A DNA stretch of 64,000 bases from Sulfurospirillum barnesii SES-3 (lineage in GTDB: Bacteria; Campylobacterota; Campylobacteria; Campylobacterales; Sulfurospirillaceae). The notes under the pieces are model-generated. The model made no database searches and was not told the DNA's origin. It was given only the letters and a program-made list of their open reading frames with translations. The stretch spans positions 2,170,001-2,234,000 of the forward strand of contig NC_018002.1 of the NCBI RefSeq assembly GCF_000265295.1. Direction: 5' to 3'. Positions 25,176 through 33,972 of the stretch are shown in pieces. Positions within the stretch are counted from its first letter, which is position 1; each line of letters opens with the position of its first letter. A program made the translations under genes and the position numbers.

Positions 25176-25382
25176 TTACTTTTTACACAACGCATCAAAC
25201 CATTTTTCATTTTCTACGGAACGGTTTGCTTTGGATTTCAGCAGAGTTGCTTTGATAGAACACAGCTCATCTATCTCTAAAAAATCCAACATAGAAAAAG
25301 AAGAAATTGGTGCATTTGGGTCAGATTCTATGAGCCCTTCAATTTCCTTTATAAGCCCCTGTTTATCGATATTCTCTTGCAT
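25176..25382 (-). CDS. Small conserved hypothetical protein
   Basis: A 68-residue acidic, probably helical protein beginning MQENIDKQGLIKEIEGLIES and ending WFDALCKK. I chose the ATG at 25382, which has AAAGGAT six bases upstream, over the in-frame ATG at 25427. It contains no motif I recognise. It lies between two plus-strand genes, convergent with the regulator at 24490 and divergent from the DsbC-like gene. A GCTTTACATGTAAAGC palindrome (25153-25168) separates it from the regulator and may end both transcripts. Confidence 0.6.
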   Translation of the reverse strand: MQENIDKQGLIKEIEGLIESDPNAPISSFSMLDFLEIDELCSIKATLLKSKANRSVENEKWFDALCKK

Positions 25383-25476
25383 TATAATCCTTTGGATTAA
25401 CAATTTATTACCTTTTTTATTGTACAATACCTCTCATTTCATGCAGATTATTTCTGTAAAATTATAAGGAAAATGA

Positions 25477-26196
25477 ATGAAAAAACAGATTTTATGGTTT
25501 GTTGCACTGCTTTCTAGCACACTTTTTGCAGCAACAGACGCACAAATTGTTGAACACTTCAAATCGACAATTCAAGTTCCCAATATCACCATCGAAGTTA
25601 TCTCTCGTAAAAAAGTCGATAATATCGAAGGTATGGATTTTGTAACGCTTAACTTAAGCGATGGCGCGCGTTCTCAAAAATTGAGTATTTTTACCAAAGA
25701 TGACCTCATCTTCCCTGATGTCATTAGTATTAAACAAGGCGGAAGCATTAAAGAGATGATGGAGATGGCAGATCTTCAAAAAAATCTCTCAGCGCTTTAC
25801 AAAAAAGAAGATAAAAAGAACATCGTCTCATTAGGTAATGATCCTAAAAAAGAGACTTTAGTTGTCTTTACCGACCCAGAATGTCCTTATTGCAGACAAG
25901 AATTAGCACAAATTGAGCAAAGACTTACGACCAATAACATTAAGCTGATTTTTACACCTGTACATGCACGTACTTCTTTAGAAAAATCAGTTTTGGTTTA
26001 CAAAGAGAGTGCTAAAGCAAAAAATGATGCAGAGAAAATTGCTATTTTGAAAAAATACTTTGACGAAACCGTCAGTTATGAGCAAAAAATCAGTGATGAA
26101 GAAGTTGGACGCATTGAAACACTCAAACAAAAATATTTTGGCGCAGGCATTAAAGGGGTTCCTTTTATGGTGCGTGAAAAAGAGCTTTTAAAATAA
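25477..26196 (+). CDS. Periplasmic DsbC/DsbG-like thioredoxin-fold protein
   Basis: A 239-residue protein with a signal peptide (MKKQILWFVALLSSTLFAA), an N-terminal domain of about 90 residues like the DsbC dimerisation region, and a thioredoxin fold with the active site FTDPECPYCRQE (CPYC near residues 134-137). The cis-Pro loop is probably GVPFM near the C-terminus. The family isomerises or reduces disulfides in periplasmic proteins; here clients could include c-type cytochromes or Tat/Sec exported enzymes nearby. It is a single gene with its own terminator. Confidence 0.85.
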   Translation: MKKQILWFVALLSSTLFAATDAQIVEHFKSTIQVPNITIEVISRKKVDNIEGMDFVTLNLSDGARSQKLSIFTKDDLIFPDVISIKQGGSIKEMMEMADLQKNLSALYKKEDKKNIVSLGNDPKKETLVVFTDPECPYCRQELAQIEQRLTTNNIKLIFTPVHARTSLEKSVLVYKESAKAKNDAEKIAILKKYFDETVSYEQKISDEEVGRIETLKQKYFGAGIKGVPFMVREKELLK

Positions 26197-26204
26197 TATC
26201 TTTC

Positions 26205-26232
26205 ACATAGACGCTTTTGTAAGCGTCTATGT
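26205..26232 (+). terminator. Terminator after the DsbC-like gene
   Basis: A perfect 12-bp inverted repeat, ACATAGACGCTT / AAGCGTCTATGT, around a TTGT loop, nine bases past the stop. Confidence 0.85.
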
Positions 26233-26328
26233 TCGCCTCACATGCCTTTTAGTGGACATTCCTACGATTAACAAACCATTCAAACAAACAGCGTATGATT
26301 TTAGAAAGAAACCTAAAGGATGTGTGCT

Positions 26329-27006
26329 ATGCAACCCAATCTTTTAATGATCGAAGATGACAGCGAATTGGCTGAAATTTTAACCCATTTTCTCAAACGC
26401 TACAACATCACCGTTACCAACTACGAAGACCCCTATCTTGGCATTAGTGCCTTAAGTCTCAAAAAATATGACCTGCTGATTCTTGATCTCTCCTTACCTG
26501 GCATGGACGGGCTTGAAATCTGCAAAGAAGTGCGTTTAAAAAACGATATTCCTATTATTATCTCCTCAGCTCGCAGTGATTTGGAAGATAAAATTATTGG
26601 ACTAGAATTAGGTGCGGATGATTATCTACCAAAGCCTTATGAGCCCAAAGAGCTTTATGCTCGCATTATGAGTGTGCTAAGGCGTTATAAAAAAAGTACC
26701 TATCCACAAGAAGACGTACCCATGACTCTCATCCTTAAAGAAGAGAGCCATACCATTTTTTTTCAAGGCACACCCCTCACCCTCACCCCAGCAGAATTTG
26801 ATGTTTTAGCCCATCTCATTAAAAAGAACAACTGTGTGGTCTCCAGAGCTGAACTCTTAGGCAGTGCCTTAAGCCTTAACGAGGAGAATGAGAGCAGAAG
26901 TTTGGATGTACTGATTAGCCGTATTCGCACCAAACTCGGAGAAAGCTCCAAAGAGCCAAAACTGATTCACTCTGTACGAGGCATAGGCTATAGGCTTCAA
27001 GCATGA
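26329..27006 (+). CDS. OmpR-family response regulator (ArsR-like), pair 1
   Basis: A 225-residue regulator. The receiver has MIEDDSEL, the phospho-acceptor in LLILDLSLPGMDGLE and KPYEP. The output domain ends with SRSLDVLISRIRTKLGE and SVRGIGYRLQA. I chose ATG 26329 over 26320 because AAAGG lies eight bases upstream of it but only one base before the earlier ATG. The stop overlaps the kinase start (ATGA). It closely resembles the regulator at 57293-57964. Both look like the ArsRS acid-response system of Helicobacter; the signal here is unknown. Confidence 0.9.
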   Translation: MQPNLLMIEDDSELAEILTHFLKRYNITVTNYEDPYLGISALSLKKYDLLILDLSLPGMDGLEICKEVRLKNDIPIIISSARSDLEDKIIGLELGADDYLPKPYEPKELYARIMSVLRRYKKSTYPQEDVPMTLILKEESHTIFFQGTPLTLTPAEFDVLAHLIKKNNCVVSRAELLGSALSLNEENESRSLDVLISRIRTKLGESSKEPKLIHSVRGIGYRLQA

Positions 27007-28241
27007 AGTGGTACCATTCGATTATTACCCGTATATCACTGATTTTTGCGCTGGCACTTTTTGGTATTGGCGCTATTTTTGTCTCTCTTTTTTTGCATGA
27101 GAGAGAAGAGACTATTCGACAAATGAGTGATTACGCACACATTGCCATTCGTTCTGCTTTTGTTCCCCAAACACGTCAACTCGATCTAAGTAAGCTTGAA
27201 GAGTTGGGCTTTGTTATCGTGCATGATAGTAAACTCATTCAATCGCTTTTAGAACTTCCCCAACACCCACGTCCTATTCCTATGCGCCAAATGGAAGAGA
27301 AAATGCGCTTTCGTATGGAAATATTACCCTATGGTATCCATATGTATGCTATTTTACACAACAAAGAAAATCCCCCACTGGTGGTGCAATTACCCTATGA
27401 AAAAGAGCTTTTCCCACGCCTTTTTTTTCCACTCCTCATTGTTGCTTTTGTTATTTTTCTCTACATTGGTATTTTGCGTAGCATCCTACCTCTTAAGACC
27501 TTGCGCGAACAAATTAAACACTTTGCCAACGGGCATTATGACATTACATGTAAAAGCAGTAAAAAAGATGAAATTGCCGCTCTTGCCAATGAATTTGACG
27601 CTGCCGTTTCTAAAATCAAATCACTCAGAGATTCAAGGCAACTCTTTTTACGCAACATTATGCACGAGTTAAAAACGCCTATCACCAAAGGGAAACTTGC
27701 CTCTGAAATGATAGAAGATGCCACCTATGCGAAGATTTTGCAAAATGTGTTTAAGCGTCAAGAAGCCCTTTTAGAAGAGTTTTCACGCATTGAAAAACTG
27801 AGTGCTGATGAATTAAAACTCGACATCAAGAGTTATCATATTGAAGATGTGGTGGACTTTGCTTTGGATATATTAGAAGATAAGAAAGAGCACATTACAT
27901 GTAACCTCTCGCCCATTGAAATTTCGGTTGATTTTGAACTCTTTGGGGTTGCTTTAAAAAACCTGCTTGATAATGGCATTAACTACGCCAGTGATGGTAA
28001 GGTTTATCTTGAAAACACCCTAAATACCATCACCATTTCCAATCATGCCCCAGAACTAGAATTCTCTCTTGAGCGCTACGCTGAGCCTTATTTTTTAGAG
28101 GGTAAAAAACAAAAAAGCTCCCGAGGCTTAGGCTTTGGTCTTTTTATTACATGGCATGTCATTCGTTTGCATGGGATGAAATTAGAATACACCCACAAAA
28201 AGGGCATTAACCATTTTCGCATTGTGCTTAAGAGCGTTTAA
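27003..28241 (+). CDS. ArsS-like sensor histidine kinase, pair 1
   Basis: A 412-residue kinase with an N-terminal helix (ISLIFALALFGIGAIFVSLFL), a periplasmic region of about 110 residues rich in Pro, His and Arg around PQHPRPIPMRQMEEKM, a second helix near 142-160 and a HAMP segment. The H-box reads FLRNIMHELKTPITKGK. The ATPase domain has NLLDNGINYAS and a GLGFGLFI motif. It is paralogous to the kinase at 56047-57300. Two palindromes, at 27544 and 27895, are read as Thr-Cys codons. Its end overlaps the convergent methyltransferase gene by 14 bases. Confidence 0.9.
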   Translation: MKWYHSIITRISLIFALALFGIGAIFVSLFLHEREETIRQMSDYAHIAIRSAFVPQTRQLDLSKLEELGFVIVHDSKLIQSLLELPQHPRPIPMRQMEEKMRFRMEILPYGIHMYAILHNKENPPLVVQLPYEKELFPRLFFPLLIVAFVIFLYIGILRSILPLKTLREQIKHFANGHYDITCKSSKKDEIAALANEFDAAVSKIKSLRDSRQLFLRNIMHELKTPITKGKLASEMIEDATYAKILQNVFKRQEALLEEFSRIEKLSADELKLDIKSYHIEDVVDFALDILEDKKEHITCNLSPIEISVDFELFGVALKNLLDNGINYASDGKVYLENTLNTITISNHAPELEFSLERYAEPYFLEGKKQKSSRGLGFGLFITWHVIRLHGMKLEYTHKKGINHFRIVLKSV

Positions 28242-29298
28242 GATACAACAGGCTTTGGCACACCCCTAAATGGTCGTCAATGGCTTCTATTATAAGCCCT
28301 GCGCGTTCAATTAAGGCAATGAAATCTTTAGAGTGGTACATCTTACTGTAACCATTTGCCATAGCGGTAAAATAAGGCGATGTATTGATAATGCAATACG
28401 CAGAGGTTTCAAAACGCTGTCTATCCCAAAACGGCTCCATAATGCAAAGCCGTGTATGCTCATCCATTGCCTCTTTGGCTTTGCTCAAAATCATTACAAT
28501 CATCTCTTCGCTAAAGCAGTCTAAAAACTGACTCATCCAGATAATATCAAACCCTTTGGGGAAGAGATGTTCTGGGGAAAGAACATTAGCAGGAAGCAGG
28601 GAAATCTGCTTATCTAAACCCTCTTTTTGGATGTTCTCTTTTGCCAATGCGAGCTGTTCAGGCAAATCCATAATGCTTATATGTAATTGTGTATCGCTTT
28701 TGGCTACGAGCATCGAAAACTTACCCGTATTGCCACCCACATCCAAAATGCGTTTGGGCTTAAGGACTAAGAGTTTTTGCACCGCTTCAGCAAAAGCGCT
28801 ATCGGAGTAAAAGTGATCAAATCTAAACCAACTCTGCTGTGCCTCCTCTGGTAAAGAGCTAAGGGCTGGGTAAATACTCTCCCATGAACCAAACACTTTT
28901 AAGCCCTCAGGTTTACCACTCACAATCGCTTTATCCAACCAAAAAAGCCCTTGATAATTCACATGATGGTTGTAATTCATATTGGCAATGGTCATAGGGT
29001 CATTGAGTAAAAAATAACCCGTTTTTGTGATGAAATAAAGTGCTTCTTTTTGTTTCACAATATCCGCACTGAGCGCTGTTTCTAAAAGCGTGATGAGTCC
29101 ATAAAGGCTCAATCCCGTCTCCTCTACCAGTGCTTCAAGGCTCATTCCCTCTTTATGCTCATAAAGTGCTCTTAAAACACCCAAATCTCTCATGGAACGA
29201 GCAGTTTGGAAAATAATGGGTGCAAAAGCGATGCGCTGGGCGTTATACTGTGCTTCCAAAGCGGAGCAGGTGTCATTCTCTTCAAAAAAACGATTCAT
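28228..29298 (-). CDS. SAM-dependent O-methyltransferase of the aryl polyene cluster
   Basis: A 356-residue class I methyltransferase of the acetylserotonin/hydroxyindole O-methyltransferase type. An N-terminal winged-helix dimerisation part (LEALVEETGLSLYGLITLLETAL, about residues 50-75) precedes the SAM-binding motif ILDVGGNTGKFSMLVAK near 185-200 and IIWMSQFLDCFSEEM. In aryl polyene clusters such enzymes methylate the aryl head group. It is divergent from the dehydratase gene at 29355 and marks one edge of the cluster. Confidence 0.82.
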   Translation of the reverse strand: MNRFFEENDTCSALEAQYNAQRIAFAPIIFQTARSMRDLGVLRALYEHKEGMSLEALVEETGLSLYGLITLLETALSADIVKQKEALYFITKTGYFLLNDPMTIANMNYNHHVNYQGLFWLDKAIVSGKPEGLKVFGSWESIYPALSSLPEEAQQSWFRFDHFYSDSAFAEAVQKLLVLKPKRILDVGGNTGKFSMLVAKSDTQLHISIMDLPEQLALAKENIQKEGLDKQISLLPANVLSPEHLFPKGFDIIWMSQFLDCFSEEMIVMILSKAKEAMDEHTRLCIMEPFWDRQRFETSAYCIINTSPYFTAMANGYSKMYHSKDFIALIERAGLIIEAIDDHLGVCQSLLYLKRS

Positions 29299-29324
29299 TT
29301 TTTGCCTTTATTTAGCTATCTTTT

Positions 29325-29330
29325 TATAAT
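29325..29330 (+). promoter_or_regulatory. -10 box of the plus-strand aryl polyene operon
   Basis: TATAAT in a TTTTTATAATATACC context, 25 bases before the GTG start at 29355. Confidence 0.5.
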
Positions 29331-29354
29331 ATACCATCTTATGTTGAAACTAAC

Positions 29355-29681
29355 GTGAAGGATAATACGATTTTAACCAATCTTTATACGCCCATAACAC
29401 TCGAGCCACACCAGCTAAGTGTTACCTTGAGCGATGCGCATCATCCCATTTTTCAAGCACACTTTCCAAACAACCCTTTATTGCCTGGATTTGTCTTACT
29501 CGATATGAGTGCACAGCTTTTACATGTAAAGATTAAACGTATTCAAAAAGCAAAGTTTCTAAAACCTATTTTGCCTAAAACAACCCTCTTTTTTGATGTT
29601 ACATGTAACGAAAAAAAGGTCAAAATAACCGTCAAAAATTCCAACGAGAAAGTGGCTGAACTTATCTATGAAACAGAGTGA
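29355..29681 (+). CDS. Hotdog-fold 3-hydroxyacyl-ACP dehydratase (FabZ/ApeI-like)
   Basis: A 108-residue short hotdog protein with the FabA/FabZ-like core HHPIFQAHFPNNPLLPGFVLLDMSAQLL (about residues 26-53), where the His in AHFP is the catalytic base. It would dehydrate polyene intermediates on the cluster's acyl carrier proteins. The start appears to be GTG 29355; there is no in-frame ATG before the conserved region and no strong ribosome binding site. It overlaps the glycosyltransferase gene by 14 bases. Two TTACATGTAA copies lie at 29520 and 29599. Confidence 0.78.
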   Translation: MKDNTILTNLYTPITLEPHQLSVTLSDAHHPIFQAHFPNNPLLPGFVLLDMSAQLLHVKIKRIQKAKFLKPILPKTTLFFDVTCNEKKVKITVKNSNEKVAELIYETE

Positions 29682-30372
29682 TATTATTGTTGTTGTGCCC
29701 ACCTACAACAACCCATTAACCATCCAAAACGTAGCCCAAGATGTCCTCTCTCATGGGTATGAACTCATTATTGTCGATGACGGTTCAAACACACCTGTGG
29801 CGTCACTGCTCACGCCCCATGAGAGGCTCACTCTCTTACGCCATGAAACCAATCAGGGCAAAGGAGCCGCCATTATTACAGGGGCAAAAGAGGCACAACA
29901 AAAAGGCTTTGAGTATTTCATTAGCCTTGATGGCGATGGGCAACATTTAGCGGGTGAAATTGCCAAAATCATAGAAGCCTGCGATGGTGAGCATCAGATT
30001 ATCATCGGGGCACGCAATTTTGAAATTAACCATGTGCCCAATGGCTCAAAATTTGGCAGATGGTTTAGTAATTTTTGGGCATGTTGGGACACGGAGCAGC
30101 ACATTACCGATTCACTCTCAGGTTTTCGTCTCTACCCGACGTCCATTTTAGATTTGGTCATTGAGACCAAACGCTTTGATTGGGAGATGGAAGTGTTGGT
30201 CAAACACGCATGGAAAAAACGGCTCATTAAAGAAGTGGTAGTGGAGTGTTACTACCCTAAACCTGAAGAGCGTGTGAGCCACTTTAAAAAATTTTGGGAC
30301 ACCGCTGCCATTGTTATGGTGCATGTCAAACTCTTGCCTCGCAAGTTTTATTTGAAAAAAAGATACCGATGA
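29668..30372 (+). CDS. Family 2 glycosyltransferase
   Basis: A 234-residue GT2 enzyme of the dolichol-phosphate mannosyltransferase type. Visible motifs are VVVPTYNNP (residues 7-15), IIVDDGSN (32-39), and the metal-binding LDGDGQH (about 91-97). It has no membrane helices. The glycosyltransferase-plus-acyltransferase pair is a standard part of aryl polyene clusters, probably building the lipid anchor that the polyene is attached to. Its stop overlaps the acyltransferase start by ATGA. Confidence 0.85.
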   Translation: MKQSDIIVVVPTYNNPLTIQNVAQDVLSHGYELIIVDDGSNTPVASLLTPHERLTLLRHETNQGKGAAIITGAKEAQQKGFEYFISLDGDGQHLAGEIAKIIEACDGEHQIIIGARNFEINHVPNGSKFGRWFSNFWACWDTEQHITDSLSGFRLYPTSILDLVIETKRFDWEMEVLVKHAWKKRLIKEVVVECYYPKPEERVSHFKKFWDTAAIVMVHVKLLPRKFYLKKRYR

Positions 30373-31232
30373 GTACGAAACAAAGAGGGAGTGGCTGGAG
30401 CATTCGGCTCGTTTTTAATCTCTATAAAACCTTAGGCTACACCTTTATTTATTACCTTATGTATCCTGTCACTTTTTTTTATTTTTTAGTTGCACACAAC
30501 GTCAAAGAAGCCCTCAAAGAGTACTACGCACAGATTGGGGAGCCTTTTACACTGTGGAACTATTTTGAGCATTTACGCCACTTTGCCATTACCATGTGTG
30601 ACCGCTTTATCTCCAAAGTAGCGCCACAAAGTTACACATTTGTTATGGACAATCCTGAGCTTCTTTTAGGCAATGTTCAACAAGGCTCCATTTTACTTTT
30701 ATCACATTTTGGGGGCTGGGCGGCTGCTGGGAACTGTTTTAGTGGCTTTAAAATGAATGTCATTATGCAAGAAGCCCTTTTAGAAGAGATTAAAGCGATT
30801 GAAGAATCCTTAGAGACCAAAAACAGTAATTTACACATCATTGACCTCTCTAAGGGGGCTTCGAGTGTCTCCCTTGAAATTGCCTCCGCACTACTGCGCG
30901 ACGAAGCCATCGCCATGATGGCAGACCGTGCCACAGAGCCTAAACATGCCAAAGAGCTCCTCTTTTTTGGCAAACCTGCCCTTTTTAATCAAAATCCTTT
31001 TGCCATTGCCTACAAAACACAAAAGCCTTTAATTGCGATGGTGGTTATTTACGAAAAACCTCGAACCTATCGCATTGAATCTATTGATTTAACCATGAAT
31101 AAAACCCATCATCAAACCGAAGAAATTGAAACCACTATGCAACACTACGCTGATTTTTTAGCAGATGTAGTGAAGCGCTACCCTAAGCAATGGTTTAATT
31201 TTTATCATTTTTGGAAAGAGAAGAGAACATGA
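30369..31232 (+). CDS. LpxL-like acyltransferase of the aryl polyene cluster
   Basis: A 287-residue membrane-associated protein of the lysophospholipid/lipid A acyltransferase superfamily, with an N-terminal hydrophobic segment (TFIYYLMYPVTFFYFLVA) and the motif region LLLSHFGGWAAAGN. In canonical LpxL the catalytic motif is H-x4-D/E; here the fifth residue after His is Ala, so either catalysis differs or the acid lies elsewhere. MMADRATEP and LFFGKPALFNQNPFAIAYKTQKPL match later conserved blocks. The start at 30369 overlaps the GT2 stop; an upstream in-frame ATG at 30294 would lie within GT2. Its stop overlaps the ammonia-lyase start. Confidence 0.82.
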   Translation: MSTKQRGSGWSIRLVFNLYKTLGYTFIYYLMYPVTFFYFLVAHNVKEALKEYYAQIGEPFTLWNYFEHLRHFAITMCDRFISKVAPQSYTFVMDNPELLLGNVQQGSILLLSHFGGWAAAGNCFSGFKMNVIMQEALLEEIKAIEESLETKNSNLHIIDLSKGASSVSLEIASALLRDEAIAMMADRATEPKHAKELLFFGKPALFNQNPFAIAYKTQKPLIAMVVIYEKPRTYRIESIDLTMNKTHHQTEEIETTMQHYADFLADVVKRYPKQWFNFYHFWKEKRT

Positions 31233-32749
31233 AACTAACCCTAGACAACCGCTATATTTCACTAGACGAGATTACAAAAGCGACACAGATTTGCATTTCA
31301 AAAGAGCCTGCTTTTCAAGAGGCGTTTATGTTAGGACATACCTTTTTAATGAATGAAATTAAAAAAGGCAAACCCATTTACGGTGTGACCACAGGGTATG
31401 GGGCAAGTGGTAAAAACTACCTCACCTATGAACAAAGTGAAATACTCCAACAAAACCTCTACCGTTTTCACGGCTGTGGCGTAGGCGCATCGCTGAGTAT
31501 ACAAGCTTCTCGTTACGCCCTTATCTGCCGTCTTATCTCCCTTGCAAAAGGCAAATCAGGTATCTCCTATGCCCTTTTAGAGCGTTTGGAGCTTTTACTG
31601 GAAAAAGAGATTATTCCTGTGATTCCCTCGTTAGGTTCGGTGGGGGCAAGTGGTGATTTAACACCACTTTCCTACATTGCCGCAGTGATTGCAGGCGAGA
31701 GAGAGGTATGGTTTGAGGGAAAAATTCAAAGCACAAAAGAGGTGTATGAAAAGCTAGGCATTACCCCTTATGTTTTTAAGCCCAAAGAAGCCCTCGCCAT
31801 TATGAATGGTACGACCATTATGAGTGCGATTGCGCTGTGTGCGCTGGAGCGTTTTGAGGTCATCCTCTCAAGCATGGAGTCTTTTGTGGCGGGCATGTTT
31901 GAAGTTTTACTGGGCGACACCACCCCACTGGATGCCTTTGTGCATGAAGCTAAACCTTTTAACGGACAAATCCAAAGTGCTGCTAACATTCAAGCTAAAA
32001 TTGAAGGCTCAAAACTGACTCATGGGCGGGATGATAGGTACGACAAATTTTTTGAGGACAATGACCTTAACATTCAAGATACCTACTCCATGCGTTGCGC
32101 ACCTCAAGTCTTAGGGGTTATTCGTGACAATTTAGCCATTTCTAAAAAATGGGTGGAAGAGGAGATTAACTCCGTTAATGACAATCCGCTCATTGATGGT
32201 GTCAATGAAAAAATTTACACCTCAGGCAATTTTTACGGTGGCTACGTCGCCCATGCAATGGACACACTGAAAATTTGTGCCGCCAATCTTGCCGACCTTT
32301 TGGATAAAGAGTTTGCCCTTTTGGTTGACCACAAGTTCAATCGAGGCATTGGCGAAAACCTTAAACTCTCAAAAGAGCCTTATTTTCATGGTTTTAAAGC
32401 CATGCAAATTACGCTCAGTTCTCTCAGTGCTGATGTCATTAAAAATACCACCGCAGCATCCATCCATTCACGCCCTACCGAATCGCTTAATCAAGATAAA
32501 GTGAGCATGGGAACCACTGCCGCACTCGATTTTAAAAAGATGATGGAGCCTTTGGAATTAATGCTGAGCATCGCTTTCATTGGACTTGCACAAGCCATAG
32601 ACATTCGAGGTACACACAATGTTTCCCCTTTCTTACTGAAAAGCTACACCACCCTTCGTAAAAAAATACCTGCTTTGATGGAAGATAGACGTATGGATGT
32701 GGACATTGCGCAGGTTCAAAAAAAGCTTCATCGAGGGGTTTTTGCATGA
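31229..32749 (+). CDS. Aromatic amino acid ammonia-lyase (HAL/TAL/PAL family)
   Basis: A 506-residue enzyme with the MIO cofactor triad Ala140-Ser141-Gly142 in GSVGASGDLTPLSY and the catalytic tyrosine Tyr51 in YGVTTGYG. In aryl polyene clusters it supplies the starter, usually 4-coumarate from tyrosine. By simple alignment with known enzymes the substrate-selecting pair is Phe80-His81, which is neither the His-Leu of tyrosine lyases nor the Ser-His of histidine lyases. The start at 31229 overlaps the acyltransferase stop (ATGA), and its stop overlaps the ketoreductase start. It is unlikely to be a histidine-degradation gene, because no other hut gene is near. Confidence 0.9.
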   Translation: MKLTLDNRYISLDEITKATQICISKEPAFQEAFMLGHTFLMNEIKKGKPIYGVTTGYGASGKNYLTYEQSEILQQNLYRFHGCGVGASLSIQASRYALICRLISLAKGKSGISYALLERLELLLEKEIIPVIPSLGSVGASGDLTPLSYIAAVIAGEREVWFEGKIQSTKEVYEKLGITPYVFKPKEALAIMNGTTIMSAIALCALERFEVILSSMESFVAGMFEVLLGDTTPLDAFVHEAKPFNGQIQSAANIQAKIEGSKLTHGRDDRYDKFFEDNDLNIQDTYSMRCAPQVLGVIRDNLAISKKWVEEEINSVNDNPLIDGVNEKIYTSGNFYGGYVAHAMDTLKICAANLADLLDKEFALLVDHKFNRGIGENLKLSKEPYFHGFKAMQITLSSLSADVIKNTTAASIHSRPTESLNQDKVSMGTTAALDFKKMMEPLELMLSIAFIGLAQAIDIRGTHNVSPFLLKSYTTLRKKIPALMEDRRMDVDIAQVQKKLHRGVFA

Positions 32750-33435
32750 AAAAAGTCTTAGTCACAGGAGCGACTGGGTGCATTGGTGAAGCCATTGTAC
32801 GTTATTTTGCACAAGAGGGCTACTTTGTCTACATTCACTACCATACCCAAAAAGAGAAGGCGCAACGCCTGCTTGAGAGCATTGAGCAGGGCGAAATCAT
32901 CCAATGCGATTTAACCAATCAAGAAGCAGTCAAAATAGCTTTTGAATCTTTACATGTAAATGTCTTAGTCAATAACGCAGGCATTACCCGTGACAAACTC
33001 TTCTTCTTTATGGAAGAGAGTGAATGGAGCGATGTTATGAATGCCAATCTTAACAGCCTCTTTTATGTTACCAAAGCGATTTTACCGCAGATGATGAAAG
33101 CCAAAGAGGGCTCGATTGTGAATGTCTCTTCGATTTCAGGCGTGGTAGGCAATGGAGGACAGGTGAACTACTCTGCGAGTAAAGGGGGCATTAACGCCTT
33201 TACTAAAGCCTTATGTGTTGAAGTTGGACGCTACAACATTCGTGTCAATGCGGTAGCCCCTGGGGTGATTGAATCGGAGATGATTGAACATGTGGATAAA
33301 TCCATTACCCAAATCATCCCCTGCAAACGCTTAGGCAAACCCGAAGAGGTCGCTGAAGTCATCTTTTTCTTGGGCGATAAAGCTACTTACATTAATGGCG
33401 AGGTGATTAATATCAGTGGTGGGATGGTGAGATAA
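32746..33435 (+). CDS. 3-oxoacyl-ACP reductase (FabG-like ketoreductase)
   Basis: A 229-residue short-chain dehydrogenase. The NAD(P)-binding motif TGATGCIGEAI is at residues 7-17, NNAG near 76, and the catalytic Ser/Tyr/Lys are in NVSSISG and YSASKGG (about 130-150). It likely reduces the beta-keto intermediates of the polyene chain (ApeQ-like role). It is embedded in an overlapping gene string, with four bases shared upstream and a TAATG junction downstream. One TTACATGTAA lies at 32950. Confidence 0.9.
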   Translation: MKKVLVTGATGCIGEAIVRYFAQEGYFVYIHYHTQKEKAQRLLESIEQGEIIQCDLTNQEAVKIAFESLHVNVLVNNAGITRDKLFFFMEESEWSDVMNANLNSLFYVTKAILPQMMKAKEGSIVNVSSISGVVGNGGQVNYSASKGGINAFTKALCVEVGRYNIRVNAVAPGVIESEMIEHVDKSITQIIPCKRLGKPEEVAEVIFFLGDKATYINGEVINISGGMVR

Positions 33436-33968
33436 TGCACATTCTTTTCTCGTTTTTATACGCTCCCATTGTGGTCATTTTACTGGGCTATTTTAATGTC
33501 AAAACCGTTGCTTTAGGACTTTGGGCTTTGGGGGTACTTTGGCTGTTGCTCCTAAAAAAGAGAAACCTTAAAACGCTTATTTTTCCCTTTTTTTATATCG
33601 TAGTTGCCATTGGTACGTTTGTCATGGATGACTTTTTAGTCCTCAAATTTCTTCCACTGCTCATCTCTTTAGCCTTTCTCTTTTTCCTTATTGCCAGCTA
33701 TTTTGACAATGACTCGATTATTGTCTACTTTGCAAAAAAACTGCACAGACGCCCTTTAAGTGCTAAAGAAGAGGCGTACATTAACCGCTCAACCCTCTTT
33801 TGGATTGGCTTAGCGTTTGTCAACATCCTTTTACATGTAACGATTTTATTGCTCAAAAACGACGGTTATTGGATTATTTACTCCTCGTTTGGTTGGTATA
33901 TGGTCTTTCTTTTAGGGGGAGTTGTACAATTTTTACACCGCCATTTTGTCTTTTTAAGGCGAGACTAA
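33435..33968 (+). CDS. Integral membrane protein of the aryl polyene cluster
   Basis: A 177-residue protein with about five or six hydrophobic helices, for example FLYAPIVVILLGYF, LWALGVLWLLLL, and FLPLLISLAFLFFLIASYF, and a basic loop FAKKLHRRPLSAKEEAYI. Membrane proteins of this size (COG4648-like) recur in aryl polyene clusters, but their function is unknown; a part in moving the lipid across the inner membrane is possible. It starts within the stop of the ketoreductase gene (TAATG). Confidence 0.65.
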   Translation: MHILFSFLYAPIVVILLGYFNVKTVALGLWALGVLWLLLLKKRNLKTLIFPFFYIVVAIGTFVMDDFLVLKFLPLLISLAFLFFLIASYFDNDSIIVYFAKKLHRRPLSAKEEAYINRSTLFWIGLAFVNILLHVTILLLKNDGYWIIYSSFGWYMVFLLGGVVQFLHRHFVFLRRD

Positions 33969-33972
33969 AGCA

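Noticed and set aside
31229-32749. Histidine utilisation (hutH) gene feeding a urocanate reductase at 17788
   Set aside because: The lyase is translationally coupled to acyltransferase and ketoreductase genes of the lipid cluster, no other hut genes are present, and the flavoproteins lie 7 kb or more away in other operons.
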